DNA from: Ascarosepion bandense
Lineage: Eukaryota; Mollusca; Cephalopoda; Sepiida; Sepiidae
Length of the DNA stretch: 64,000 nt
Reading direction: 5' to 3'
Assembly: GCA_037127315.1 (NCBI GenBank)
Contig: JBBBDQ010001688.1
Coordinates: forward strand, 1,936,001 to 2,000,000
Positions 23,101 to 33,954 of the stretch are shown here, one piece after another (the first letter of the stretch is position 1; each line of letters starts with the position of its first letter). The notes under the pieces are model-generated. The model ran no database searches. It had not been told where the DNA came from and saw nothing but the letters and a program-made list of their open reading frames with translations. A program made the position numbers and the translations under genes.

Positions 23101-23460
23101 TTTTGCCGATGTCAGTGTCTGTATATTGAGTTCTCTCATCTATATATATATAGAGAGAGAGAGAGAGGAGACAAGAATCTTCCTTCTCAGTGGCGGTGCC
23201 TTTCTGCTAACCAACCACCAAGAGAGTTAAAGATGCCTTTTCGTCGAGCGTTCTACAACAAAAATAAATCACTTGCTCTCTCGCTTCTTCTCCTTCTCCA
23301 CCCCCAACACCTCTCGTTTTTAACTCCGTCGTGTGTATTGTTGGCTCAGATAACTGCTTTTTCGTATCTATTTTTGAAGATGATAATTTTTGAATGAGGG
23401 CGGAGGAGGAGGGGAACCAGTACAAGAAAACCCAAAATATTTTTGGAGAGTTTCACTTTC
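23100..23460. other. Less AT-rich patch with TA/GA microsatellite
   Basis: The (TA)n(GA)n tract at about 23141-23168 is followed by ~250 bp with more GC and pyrimidine runs. A 50-odd-codon plus-strand frame begins at an ATG near 23233 (MPFRRAFYNKNKSLALSLLL). It has a hydrophobic start but no family resemblance. I keep this as an unassigned patch and do not call a gene. Confidence 0.25.
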
Positions 23461-23944
23461 TAGAATCTAGATTTAAAAATCTAATTTTAATTATAAAATT
23501 ATGGTTTGATTGCGTAGGAGGACGGAGGCAGATGTGAAAATGTGGCACTTAAAAGAAAAAAAAATTAAAATCTTTTTGTTTGAAATAAAAGATTTTAAAA
23601 TTTAAAGTGAAAAGTCTTAAATTTTATTCACTTCGGCTACCACTAAACTTACATTTTCATTGAACATTTTAAATTTTATTTTCATGTCGGGATTTTCCAA
23701 AACAAATCGTATGTCTCACAGCACAGATTTGGAATTTAAATATTTTAAAACGTCTGTAAATACCAAAAATTATAACAGCTGCTTTTAGTTTATGTATTGT
23801 AATTTAAACAACAAAATTAATTACAATTAGTATTTTTGCTACGAACATCGATTAGGTTCATGGTTGTTTTTAAAGTGTTTTTCCAACTTTTTTTTTATTT
23901 AATTCTGAAATTTCAAAGTAAAATCTATTTTGTTTTTTCTATTA

Positions 23945-23948
<4 letters not shown>

Positions 23949-23994
<46 letters not shown>

Positions 23995-23995
23995 T
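23949..23995. repeat. (CA)n(TA)n microsatellite
   Basis: About 15 CA units then TA units, followed by C11 and A9 tracts. Confidence 0.95.
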
Positions 23996-25313
23996 AACCC
24001 CCCCCCCCAAAAAAAAAAATTATGGATAAAAAAACGAAAACTGAAAATGTTTACCGTATTTTTTTGAGGAAATTTTTAAATATGGATTTTCATTTCGCTA
24101 CATACGTATCTGAAAATGAAATACAAAAATAGTTATTTTTATCGCGTGAGTAACTACGAATTTAATTGAGTTTTTTAAAAAAATGCTTGCAATAGTGGAG
24201 AATTGCTTTTGCTTAACTTTTGTTGCAACTAATCGAAGAATTAAAAAAACAGTAAAAAAAATACAATAATCATTCATTACGTGCGTCGTAAACAAAAAAT
24301 GAAATTCGTGGTCAGCTAAATTTTCTTGATAAACGTAAAGAATTGATAAATAAGGTGGGGGTATGGATTTCCACACAGCAGGGTAGGGAATATTTTTTGT
24401 TTGTCTTGACACAAACCAACTACAGTACACCACATGGAACTCTTAAATTTTCCAATCTCTTGAACTTGATGCAATGCAATAACGTACATTTTGATTGAAG
24501 TTTGTTAGTGTTCAGTGTTCAAGTATTTCGACTGCATTTTTTTTCCCCTAATCTTTTAAGCTGGCGGGATAGGGAATATAAATTTATTTTATTTTATTTT
24601 TTTTTTTGGTGAAGGGAATACTGAAGCTTTCTTAGAAAAGTATTTGGAAATTTTCCTCCCTCTCCCCACTTGAAATAGTTGATGATTATTAAATTATTAT
24701 GTTAATGTTTATCTATCAATATGTGTATATTCCAGACTTCCCCACCTAAATAAATTTTTAAAAAATGATGAATCGAAAATGCTTTATTACTTTCTTCTTG
24801 GGTGGGGTTGGATCATCTTCAAAAGACTTTCTTTTTTTTTTTCTTTTTTTTTTTTTAAGCGATGACTTCTCGCCCTTAATTTTTTTTAAGCAGTAAAGCA
24901 CTTTTTATTTAATTTTGAAAAAGACAATATTCCCCCCCCCCCACCTTTATAATCAAATTAAAATCCTCATAGTGTTTGTTGGCTTCTTGCAGTAATTATT
25001 CCAACCAAGTCATCAGACTCCAAGGTGGAGGCGGCAGATGTGGGCGCTAAAAGACATAACAACATTGACTTGACGAAATATGTTTAGTAACAAATTACGT
25101 CAAGTTCAAATCCTAACGATTTTGCTTAGTTTGAAGACATTTTGTGGGGGTTAAACAACCTCAGGTTTTTTCGTAATCCTCTGCTCTCGCCAAAACGAGA
25201 AAGGAAAATGTAAAAAAAAATTGTTCGGCTGGACAAGTTATTTCAATTTTTATGTAATTGTTTTACTTCCAACAAACAAGTGCTTGCTATTTTTAGACAC
25301 CGATTGGCGTGTA

Positions 25314-25319
25314 TATATA

Positions 25320-25350
<31 letters not shown>
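25314..25350. repeat. (TA)n(CA)n microsatellite
   Basis: TA run passing into ACACACAC. Confidence 0.9.
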
Positions 25351-26517
25351 TACTTTTTAGGACACGATCGAAGTTTTCAGTGAGTATAATTTTAAATTTC
25401 AGCTTCCGCAGTTTTCTATGTTTATTAATTTCAGATATTTTTTTTATTAAATTTATATTGTTGCTTTTATTGAAATAGATACTTTAAATTACTTAAAACC
25501 CGATTATTTTAAAAATCCAATTGCAGTTAGTTTAGGGAGAGATTTAATAATAATACTTGTTAAATACTTATGATCATTTTCATTAACATTGTTAATGTTT
25601 ACATTACAATAATAACATTTTAAAGCGACAATATTGTCACGTAAAATACAATTTTAAATTTTATCACATGATTAAAAGGTTAATGCTTTTCGTTTTTGAT
25701 GTCATTTGGACAAACAATGCGTATGTGGTCGTTTTACTGTCTTGCTTTAACTTTGTAATGAATGAATATTGATAACAAGGGAAAATCGGAAAGCCACTCC
25801 GACCGATGTCAATAAAATGATGACAGAATCCAGGTCATTGCTATATAGAAAGTAAGTAGTAAATGAAATCGACATTAATAATTAAAATAAATTATTTCCT
25901 TTTAACTGTTTACCTTTTCTTTGAAATCATTTGAAAGTTGCAAGAATCAGCAGAACACTATTTTTTACTAAGTTACTATCTCTCTGTTTGTCCTCTCTCC
26001 CTCCACACAATATGTCAGACAATAATCGAGAAAAATACATAACTGCAATAACTAGACTAAAAAAAAAAAATAATAATCACTGCCTGTTGATTTTTATTTT
26101 TAAAAAATAAAAAGCTACTCTTTCCATTTGAATTTTTTTTCTCGTTTCATATTTTGAAAATTAATTAAAAAGACTTGGATTGTTTCATTTTTATTTATTT
26201 TTAAAAAATGGTGGGGAAAGTACACTTTTAGTGAATTCACTTAAAAAGACTTTAAAAAAAATGATCATTACGAAAATCCCCCCCCCCCCCGGTGACAACA
26301 TTGTCACCTGACCGAACACGGTCTTTCACCATGAATATTATCGACCTTTTTTTTTATTATTATTATAAGACAGATGGCACAGTTGTAAAATTAGTTTAGT
26401 AGTGTATGCGTGTGCGTGTCTGGCATATTTTTTTAGTTTCGTGAAATTCGTCTGTCAAGAAGATGCTTATAGCCGCTTCTTACCAAAACAATTTTAAAAG
26501 ATGCTGCCAGAAGTTGT

Positions 26518-26541
26518 TGTTGTGTGTGTGTGTGTGTGTGT
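26518..26541. repeat. (TG)n microsatellite
   Basis: About 12 TG units. Confidence 0.95.
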
Positions 26542-27149
26542 GACACGTAATTTTAGAATATGCTAAAATATTTCTCGATAGAAGCAGGCAAAAGAAAACA
26601 GGTTTCCCCCAAAATCTATTTTAGCTGGAATGTACGGAAATAGACAATGTGTTTCTCGACGGCAGCTACGACGATGACTACGACTTGACTAGTAAAAAAT
26701 TCCATTGGCGTTATTTTTTTATTTTTTTAAAATTACATAGATTTTCGGGACAAAAATAAAATAAGCTTATCGCGTTTCAAAATATACATTTTATTGTTAT
26801 AAATGTACTTGTTATCAAAAATTGTGTAAATTATTAACGTTCCGAGTGTGTTAGTGTTACTGTTGGGTTTCGTTTTTTTTTATAAAATTTTTTTATCCCT
26901 CTCATCATACTTGGTAATCTTCTCAAAATTTTTAATCAAACTGATTATTCAATTACGTTGTTTTTTTTGTTTTTTTTGTTTTTTTTTAAGGGATGGTTCC
27001 TAGTTTAATTATCTCTCTCAATCTATTCATCTTTGGGGCGATGAGTCGTTTCCGTCACTGAACTATGACTTTTGCCCACACTACACAAACCTTGGGTTTG
27101 AACTCGTTTCAGTCAGGAAAACAGGTTTTTAACAACCAATGCTTTAATT

Positions 27150-27358
27150 GCTAAGTTTGCTAAGAAATTTGTTTTCTTTTCCTTACCTGAATCTGTCTTA
27201 TACATTTAAGTCTACCATTCGTCTAGGCATTGAATATTCTGCTTCTATGTATTTTGAGATCTTGATAAAATCCAAAGAATCTGCAATGTTATTGATCCTG
27301 ACCTGGCATTTCAGTTTCAGTCACTTTCTCACTGCCATAAGTGTCTCTGTGCCTTTTT
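27150..27358 (+). pseudogene. Jockey/CR1-like LINE fragment (family L-B, RT C-terminus)
   Basis: The plus strand reads TTTAAGTCTACCATTCGTCT, GCATTGAATATT, GATAAAATCC, ATTGATCCTGACCTGG and CACTTTCTCACTGCC in that order. These align block by block with the LINE copies at 41024-41180 and 57160-57310, which encode YKSTIYPCIKYCCHIW and VLDKIQYRICSVIHPDL. Several residues are changed and the frame is broken. The LINE match stops just before 27359, where a 5S-rRNA-like sequence begins without a gap. Confidence 0.7.
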
Positions 27359-27477
27359 GGATTACGGCCGCATCATATTGAAACACCGGTTCTATATGAT
27401 CTCCAAAGTTAAGCAATGACAAGCCTGGTCAATACCTAAATGGGTGACCACCTGGGAATACCAAGTGCTGTAAATTT
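27359..27477 (+). pseudogene. 5S rRNA-derived sequence
   Basis: The 119 bases follow the 5S rRNA from end to end: (G)ATTACGGCCGCATCAT at the 5' end, AACACCGGTTCT, the internal promoter region AAAGTTAAGCAA, AAGCCTGGTCAATACC, then TGGGTGACCACCTGGGAATA and CCAAGTGCTGTAA at the 3' end. Differences from a functional 5S (TATATGAT, GACAAGCC, CCAAGTG) lie in stems and suggest a pseudogene or a 5S-headed SINE (SINE3 type). There is no T-run terminator at the 3' end. It is a single copy in this window and is fused upstream to a LINE fragment. Confidence 0.85.
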
Positions 27478-27980
27478 GGATGTGCACTTGGTGTAATGAA
27501 TAATGACTTGGATCGTTAACCGAAGAGCCAAGTTCTAATTTCAGTTGTGTTTGTTATATTCATGCAAATATCTGTAGAAAAGGTATGAATCTACCTCTTC
27601 TCCTCTCAGCTATGAGTTAGTAAGATTTGTATTACTAAAACCATTATTATTTTAAAAAAATAAAATGGTATACAAAATATTTAGATTTTGGCAATAATAA
27701 CCAGTAAGGTTTGATATGCTGCTATACAACCAACCAAGCCTTTTCTATAAATATTTTCATAGTAATTATTCTGATGAGCTTTCATTTTTGCTATCTAAAG
27801 TGCGTCTATATATTATATGCAAAAGAGGTATTGTCAAATATTTTATGTAAAATTCATGGATATGTTATCCAATGAAATAATTTGTACTATTATGTATAGT
27901 GAGTAAGCATGAAAGCAATTAAGTCCCAATTTTCAATTTTAGATTGATGTTTAGTATTTTTTCAATAATTATAACAATTT
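27478..27980. other. Sequence between the 5S-like element and the Tc1 element
   Basis: The first ~140 bp after the 5S match, including TTGGATCGTTAACCGAAGAG, may be the tail of a 5S-derived SINE. The rest is AT-rich with no feature. Confidence 0.3.
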
Positions 27981-29139
27981 GCAGTGTCAAGAGATTATTT
28001 GCAACTAGAATTTAGTAGTTATGGCTCGTAAAAAAAGAACTAACAATGAATGAAAACAATTATATAATCAAAGAAATTAGCAAAGGAAAGTCTTCACTTC
28101 AAATTTCTAAGGATTTGAAAAGGGATCATCGAACAATCAAGAAAATATGTCAAATGGGAATTCAACAAAGGAAAAAATAGTCTCAGGCTGAACTCAGGAA
28201 TTTAGCAAAGCAAGATCTACCACATATTCGAAGGGAATTAAGAAAACCAAATGCGTCAAGTGCGTTCATATTTGAGGCCGCTGGAGCTTCAATGGTATCA
28301 ACGGAAACAAGGTGTAGAGCATTAAGGAATTTTTCTGATGTAAAGTCAAATAAAGAAACCCATTTTAACAAAAAACTATAAGGAAAAAAGATTGCAGTGG
28401 GCAAAAAAAATACATGAAAACTGATTTCAGTAAAGTGCTTTTTACAGACAAATCAAGGATCACCCTCGATGGATGGGCTTGAGGATAGGTTTGCAAGCAA
28501 CATGACTGAAGAAAATTTTTTAAATGCCAACAAGGCGACAGTGGGATCATGATATGGGCTGGGATTATTGGTAATGAGCTCATGGGTCCATTTAAAGTGA
28601 AAGATGGGGTTAAAATGAATTCCAAAAGTTATTGTGATTTTCTAGAGCAATATTTCTTTGACTGGCTTGATAACCAGTCTTTACCCAAGCATAGATCTAT
28701 GATCTTTATGCAAGACAACGCACCAAGTCATGCATCAGTTTACTAAATTTTGGTTGAAAGAAAAGGGATTTGTTAAAGATTCTCTTATGGACTGGCCTTC
28801 AAATAGCTGTTACTTGAATCCCATTGAGAACCAGTGGAGCATCCTTAAGAGAGAGATTTATTCTAATGGAAGGCAATTCAATAGCAAGTGTTACCTCTGG
28901 AAGGCAGTCAAAGTTGCTGCAAACAACTTACCAGCTGCTAAAATTGCAAATCTAACATCAGATGTTGACAATAGGCTGCTAAGATTTATTGACAAGAAAG
29001 GAGCATTTGTGCAATAAATTTTTAAAAATTGACGAATTTGTTCTAAAATCTTTTCATATTATTTTTTACATTAATTTTACAAGGTATAATAATGTAGAAA
29101 TATCAAAATAAATAGTTGCAAATAAACTACTGACAGTCA
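27980..29139 (+). mobile_element. Tc1-like transposon with both inverted repeats
   Basis: About 1.16 kb. The left end (27982-28005) carries GTGTCAAGAGATTATTTGCA. The right end, read on the minus strand from 29136, carries CTGTCAGTAGTTTATTTGCA. They match at about 18 of 22 positions. A transposase pseudogene fills the middle. The short single inverted repeats and ~1-kb transposase are typical of Tc1/mariner elements. Target TA dinucleotides are not obvious at the exact ends, so the termini may be off by a few bases. Confidence 0.75.
28021..29017 (+). pseudogene. Tc1-like transposase, frameshifted
   Basis: A DDE transposase that would cut and paste the element at its inverted repeats. The start is taken at the ATG at 28021 (MARKKRTN). 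After an early frame break, NEIISKGKSSLQISKDLKRD and HRTIKKICQMG form the N-terminal helix-turn-helix. The first catalytic Asp is in FTDKSRITLDGWA (~28444). The second is in MQDNAPSH (~28710). The Glu is in NPIENQWSILKREI (~28820). The Asp-Glu spacing is about 36-37 residues but crosses a frameshift at about 28740. The last part, 28730-29017, is open to the stop. Stops near 28050, 28178 and 28378 also break it, so it is inactive although all three catalytic residues can still be read. Confidence 0.8.
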
Positions 29140-29544
29140 AATTAGTCTGTTTTGTTAACTTAGTAAATTTTTTTTCCAACCAAAAACAGTTTTCTCTATC
29201 ACTATATATCTAAGTTAATAATATTGAGTAGAATCTAAACAAAATCATAATAGGACTTTTAACATTAAAGATGCAACTCTTTATACCAATTCATAACTTG
29301 CATATAATCTCTAGACGCAGTTTAGACTTTATGAATTTAAGTGCAGTACTAGATTAGTGGCAGTCTCATCATCTTACAGTTGGATTTTTTTGCTTATGAA
29401 ACTTGCTTTCCAATCAACCTTGATCTTCAAAAATTTAAATGCAGTGTCAGTTTTTAATTTTCTGTCTTTTTTAATTCCCATTCTTTTATCTTTTAATGAT
29501 TTTTCTTATCTTTTGTTTTGCACTCAGTAAAACCTTGTATCTTA

Positions 29545-29592
29545 ATGGCTTTATTGCTTTGCTTGGGTGAAATGATAAAAAAAAATACACAA
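29545..29592 (+). repeat. LINE L-B 3' tail fragment
   Basis: TGCTTTGCTTGGGTGAAATG followed by ATAAAAAAAAATACAC matches the 3' end of the L-B copy near 57572-57610 (TGCCTTGCTTGGGGGAAATG, ATTAAAAAGAAAATACAC). No coding part of L-B is recognisable upstream, so it would be a severely 5'-truncated copy. Confidence 0.5.
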
Positions 29593-32425
29593 GGCCATGT
29601 GTTAAGACCAGTCTGTATTAGGACTGTTAAAACTAGAAGGAATGGAAATTGACAGTAGTGTAATAATGGCATTAGTATTATCCACACTAAAACTGTTATT
29701 AGCATAATACTTTTATAATAATGAACATTGTGATTTACATATTAGTGTATTTCTAACTTTCATTGTAATTACTAGTATTACTTGATATTAATAATTGTAG
29801 TGCAATATGATTATTGTTCATTATCAAATATTAGAACTGTGTGGATTCTTTTCTTGATAATTATTTTCAACCTAAGAAATATCCCTATGATTTTCCCTCA
29901 ATAAATTTTACCACTGTTATGATTTTTACCTACTTTTCTTATTTTCATTGTTAACATTTATACAGTAAAAGACTATTGGCAAAAATACCTGCCAGTCTTA
30001 TTTTGTACTTGTTGGTTATTCATATATTTTATTATCCTGTACTGTTATTGAGTGATCAAAAAAGGTCCACTTCATTTCTCAATCCCAAGTTATTGTCATT
30101 AATATAATTCATCGACCAATGATAAAATGTACTCTAAGTAACAATAGGCTAATGTCACTACTTCCATTTTTACAGCTGGAAAAAAAAAAAGATGTTGGTT
30201 GGTTAGGTTTGTTCTTTTGAAGTTGGAGAAATGGAACTGGTTAGGTACAAAACATTGAAATAAACTGTGCAATATTTTTTTTGTTTGAGAGATTAACTTA
30301 TTTTGTCTTTTGTTAAATTTTAATTGCATTTTTTTCTAATCTGTAGAAAATCTAATGGCAAAGTAAATTCCTACATTGTAAAAACAGTTTTTTTAAACTG
30401 TTTAATGGATTGTCCTGTGCATAGGCATATTTTTTAATTCCTTTATAAAACAACTTTCAAATATGGAACTGAACCCCTAATATTTGGGTATCATGTTAGA
30501 TGTTGTTCTAAAATTTATCCTGAACTTGGATGGCAGACATTAATTTCACAAGAGAAGTGACACCCAGTGTTACAATTTCAGCTATTTTTGAGCTGAATGT
30601 AAAGTTTTTATGGCTGTTATATATGGAAATATTCTTCTTCATTTTTTTCTTTTTGTGTATAGTGTTTTTATTAGCTTCTCACTTTTAATGGAATCAGGCA
30701 AATTAAGTCTTGTGTAGAAATGTTTTTAACTAAAATGTTTTGCAACAGAAAATATTTTCATGATTCCTATATACTATAGATTTATAAAACAAAAAATAAT
30801 GATCTCAAAAATGAAATACTAATTTGGGCAGTGGTAGGGGGGGTGCATAAATTATAACAAATATTGTGCATTTTTATTCATTTCTTCTCTTTGTTGCTTT
30901 TTATGTTTTTATCCAGTCTAGTATTTTGCCTTAATGAAACAATGATTGAAAGATGAAGTGTGAAACCTGCTTAATCATGACAGCTTGGATGGGATAGGGT
31001 TAATAAGTTCTCAATTATACAATTTGAGTCTCATCTGAACCAAATTTGCTCAGTTGAGCAGCTAAAATTAAATAAAAAGCAAAAAGTTTTTCAAAAGACT
31101 CAATGTGTGATAATAACAGCACCTCATCTCAGAAATTCAGGAAATTGGTGGAAGTTGAAATATTATCACAAAGATGATGAATCCTGTCTGAAAGAATCGG
31201 TATATAATAAAAATTCCTGTCTCTGAAATTCAGGCTTGATTTTGTATTAAGTTTTTTAAATGAATATTTAACAATGTTCTTAAAATTAATGGCTTTATGA
31301 TTTATACACAAAATCTGAGGGTGTGAATATTTGTGCTTTGTGATACTTCATTAAGTGACAATATATCATAAGAGCTTATTGGGAACTAGTAAACAAATTA
31401 GTTTTACAACAATGTCCTTCATCAAGGAAAAAAATTCCATTTGAATTTCTGTGACAAAATATTAAACACAGATTGTTCTTTGCATTTTGATTGTTTTGGC
31501 TACCCTTCCTTCTTCACTGTTCCTCTTGTATTTAATGACATTCTTAGAATTTTAAACCAAATCATTTATTCATGAGGGTAGATTATTCTCAACTCATTGT
31601 CTCTGCTTAGTATTCATTGGAATAATTGTCTAATTGATAGAAGTATTGGTTAAGTATTGCAGTTCATCTGGTGGTTGAATTCAGTTCTTGGATAAGACAG
31701 TAAAATCCATATAGTCTGGTTTAGTGGAATGAAAAGCTGTATCACAAAGATAAATTAAGAATTAACTAATATAAAATATCATTTAAGACAGGACACAATG
31801 AACAAAATCTTGTAACCATAACAAACTAAGAGAAGGACATCAGTTTAAATAAATCAAAATTTAAAAGAATAAAAAATGCCATATTTTATGGCTTACAAGA
31901 CCCTCGCCAATCCCAAAAATACATTTATTATAGCATTATACAGTTAGGCAAGGTCGGGGCACTCTATGGGTCTAGGTAAACATAACTCGGATAATTTTTT
32001 GGTGTCTCCTTTTTAAAGGAGAAGCTACATCTTAAAGAAAAAACTAACTTTTCGGTATTAAGCATGATTTTGATTAGTATTTCACTTTATTATAATTTAA
32101 TTTGTTTTTGTTTTTTATCATAATTATATAAAAAGCAACAAAAAAAAACTGTCATTCTATGGTTATCAATAATAATATTGAATTTTTATTAGTTATGCAT
32201 TGTCGATCCTTGTTAAATTTTTAGTTGATAGTTCATTTCAATGTTTGTTGCATTTCACAGAAACTTATTCAAAACATCAGTCTACAGGAGTCTGCTAAGC
32301 AGCACAGATTGAAAATAAAGAATAATCTCCAGGCAAGACTTGTATCCTTTTTATTTTGGGGAGAATGCCAATGTTTGGCAGCTGTTCTACCAAGGAAGCT
32401 CCCAGAGCTTTGGGAGGGATAAATA
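29593..32425. other. AT-rich sequence, no gene supported
   Basis: About 2.8 kb without a credible frame or recognisable TE protein. A short hairpin AAACAGTTT/AAACTGTTT lies near 30381-30401. The part near 31880-32040 has slightly more GC (AAGACCCTCGCC ... GGCAAGGTCGGGG) and may be a small MITE, which I cannot confirm. Confidence 0.4.
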
Positions 32426-32429
32426 GGTT

Positions 32430-32560
32430 TTAGGGTCAGATTTGATCTTCTGCCAACTATAAAAGCTCTGGTAGCACAATCAGTAGTGTAGCTGCCATGC
32501 ATCAGCAGGCCTCTCAGAAGAACGGAGAAGAGTTCAAATCTTGCTTGGAGACTATTCCTA
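32430..32560 (+). repeat. tRNA-like SINE candidate
   Basis: CTCTGGTAGCACAATCAGTA has the layout of a pol III A box and D-arm. GAGTTCAAATCTTGC, about 55 bases downstream, resembles a B box and T-arm. Between them GCTG ... CAGC can form an anticodon-like stem. The matches to box consensus are imperfect and no other copy was found in the window, so this may be a decayed tRNA-derived SINE. Confidence 0.4.
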
Positions 32561-33069
32561 ATTCCTGATTTGCATTGTTTATTCACTGCAATAGACTAAC
32601 AATTTAAGCGAAATTATGATGAAATGCTAGTTATACTTGAATAATGATTGACAGTGTATTCAGATAAAAATTCATAATTGGTATAGAAAACAAATGTCTC
32701 TTTTTCTTTTTTTTTTTTCTTTTTTCTTTTTTTTTTTTGTCAGTAGAGTGAACATGACCTAAGCATTTATCTACAATATTGTTTACTTGTATATTTGGCC
32801 ATTACACTTTCCTACCTGGGATTATTGTAATATCAGCCATGTTCCCAACTTTTCTGAGCCAGAATCAGTTATGTTTCTATTTAAAAACTTACTTAGTACT
32901 AGGTGGAAAATAAATTAAGGAAAGCAAGAGAGGAGAGGATATAAAAGTAGGAGATAAAAAAAAATTAGAGTAAATATATAAATTAAAAAAAGGGATATAG
33001 ATCTCCATATCCTTTTCTCATATAAGAGATGAGGAAAGGCTTCCTAAATGTCTATGGATGTTGCTTTCT

Positions 33070-33280
33070 GTGTTGTCTTTGAATCCACACACTACTACAT
33101 AAACCGGTATCAATAAAAAGGGTAATTTCTTTTTGGTATTCATTAAGAGTGGCAACTTGGATTCTAAGAGGCAGTAGGAGGACTGACATCACAGAAATGC
33201 ATGTTGGCTTAGCGTCCCTCCATAGATGATCTTAGCCAATTGCAGACCTGGGTGTAGGAAGCATATCAACACTTCAGAAT
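33070..33280 (-). repeat. 3' LTR of the Gypsy element
   Basis: It shares with 38344-38588, in the same order, ACTAC(A/T)TA(A/T)A(A/C)CGGTATCAA, AAAAGGG, TTAAGA(G/A)TGGCAACTTGGAT, GGCTTAG/GGCTAAG, GATCTTAGCCA / GGTCTTAGCCA, ACCTGGG(T/C)GT and CAACACTTCAGAAT / TGACACTTCAGAAT. A TG...CA boundary at 33071-33276 is plausible. Divergence is high, roughly one base in five. Confidence 0.75.
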
Positions 33281-33299
33281 TATTGAAACTCCACCTCTG

Positions 33300-33521
33300 A
33301 ATATTGGTATCCTCAGTATCCCACAAAGTCAATTGCTCAAGTTGGCTCATACAACTTATGATGTCATGTCATTCTTTATGACACTTGTTGCAGGAATACA
33401 AAATGCAATTCTTCGAAGCTGTAGATGTGCCCATCTGCAAAAAGGTGCATGGATATTTGGAAATGTCATTCTGTTTGCTCTTTGGCAAACCCACGGAATT
33501 GATCATTCATTTTCTTTTTTT

Positions 33522-33557
<36 letters not shown>

Positions 33558-33880
33558 AATTTCTTTGTATATGTCTTCAGTTCATGCATACATATGTATG
33601 CAATCTAGTTGAGAGTATCCACTGTCCACACCAAACAATTTTTTTTTTATATTGTTTTTATCTCTTAAAAACTAATTGGTTCAATTATGCTTAAATGGCA
33701 GAATATAGTTTCATTTAAAACATTTCTAAAAGCAGAAGTCTTATATTTTTCCTACTTTTTGACTATACTACATGTGACCTTCCTTTCAATACTAGTTGCT
33801 CAGTTCTCACCATTCCTACTAGATTTTTGTATATGTTCACCATTTTCTTCCTTACTTTTTCTCTAAATACAGCAGGGACA
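33300..33880. other. 3' interior of the Gypsy element, no clear coding
   Basis: Between the integrase remnant and the lower LTR. It holds a long interrupted T tract at about 33509-33551. The plus-strand open frames over it contain poly-Phe and are artefacts of that tract. Confidence 0.5.
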
Positions 33881-33918
33881 AAATGTTGGCTGAATCAGTC
33901 GCTATGAATATCATACAC

Positions 33919-33954
<36 letters not shown>

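Larger units (their letters stand above)
23460..27140. other. AT-rich sequence, no gene supported
   Basis: It contains (CA)n(TA)n at 23949-23995, (TA)n(CA)n at 25314-25350, (TG)n at 26518-26541, and C tracts at 23998, 24932 and 26278. Short dyads GACAATATTGTC (25627) and GGTGACAACATTGTCACC (26291) are present. No TE protein or host exon was recognised. Confidence 0.45.

Noticed and set aside
23233..23400. Short frame starting MPFRRAFYNKNKSLALSLLL, like a signal peptide
   Set aside because: Only ~54 codons, no family resemblance, no transcript signals that I trust.
33333..33612. Plus-strand open frames with poly-Phe
   Set aside because: Produced by a long interrupted T tract inside the minus-strand Gypsy element.
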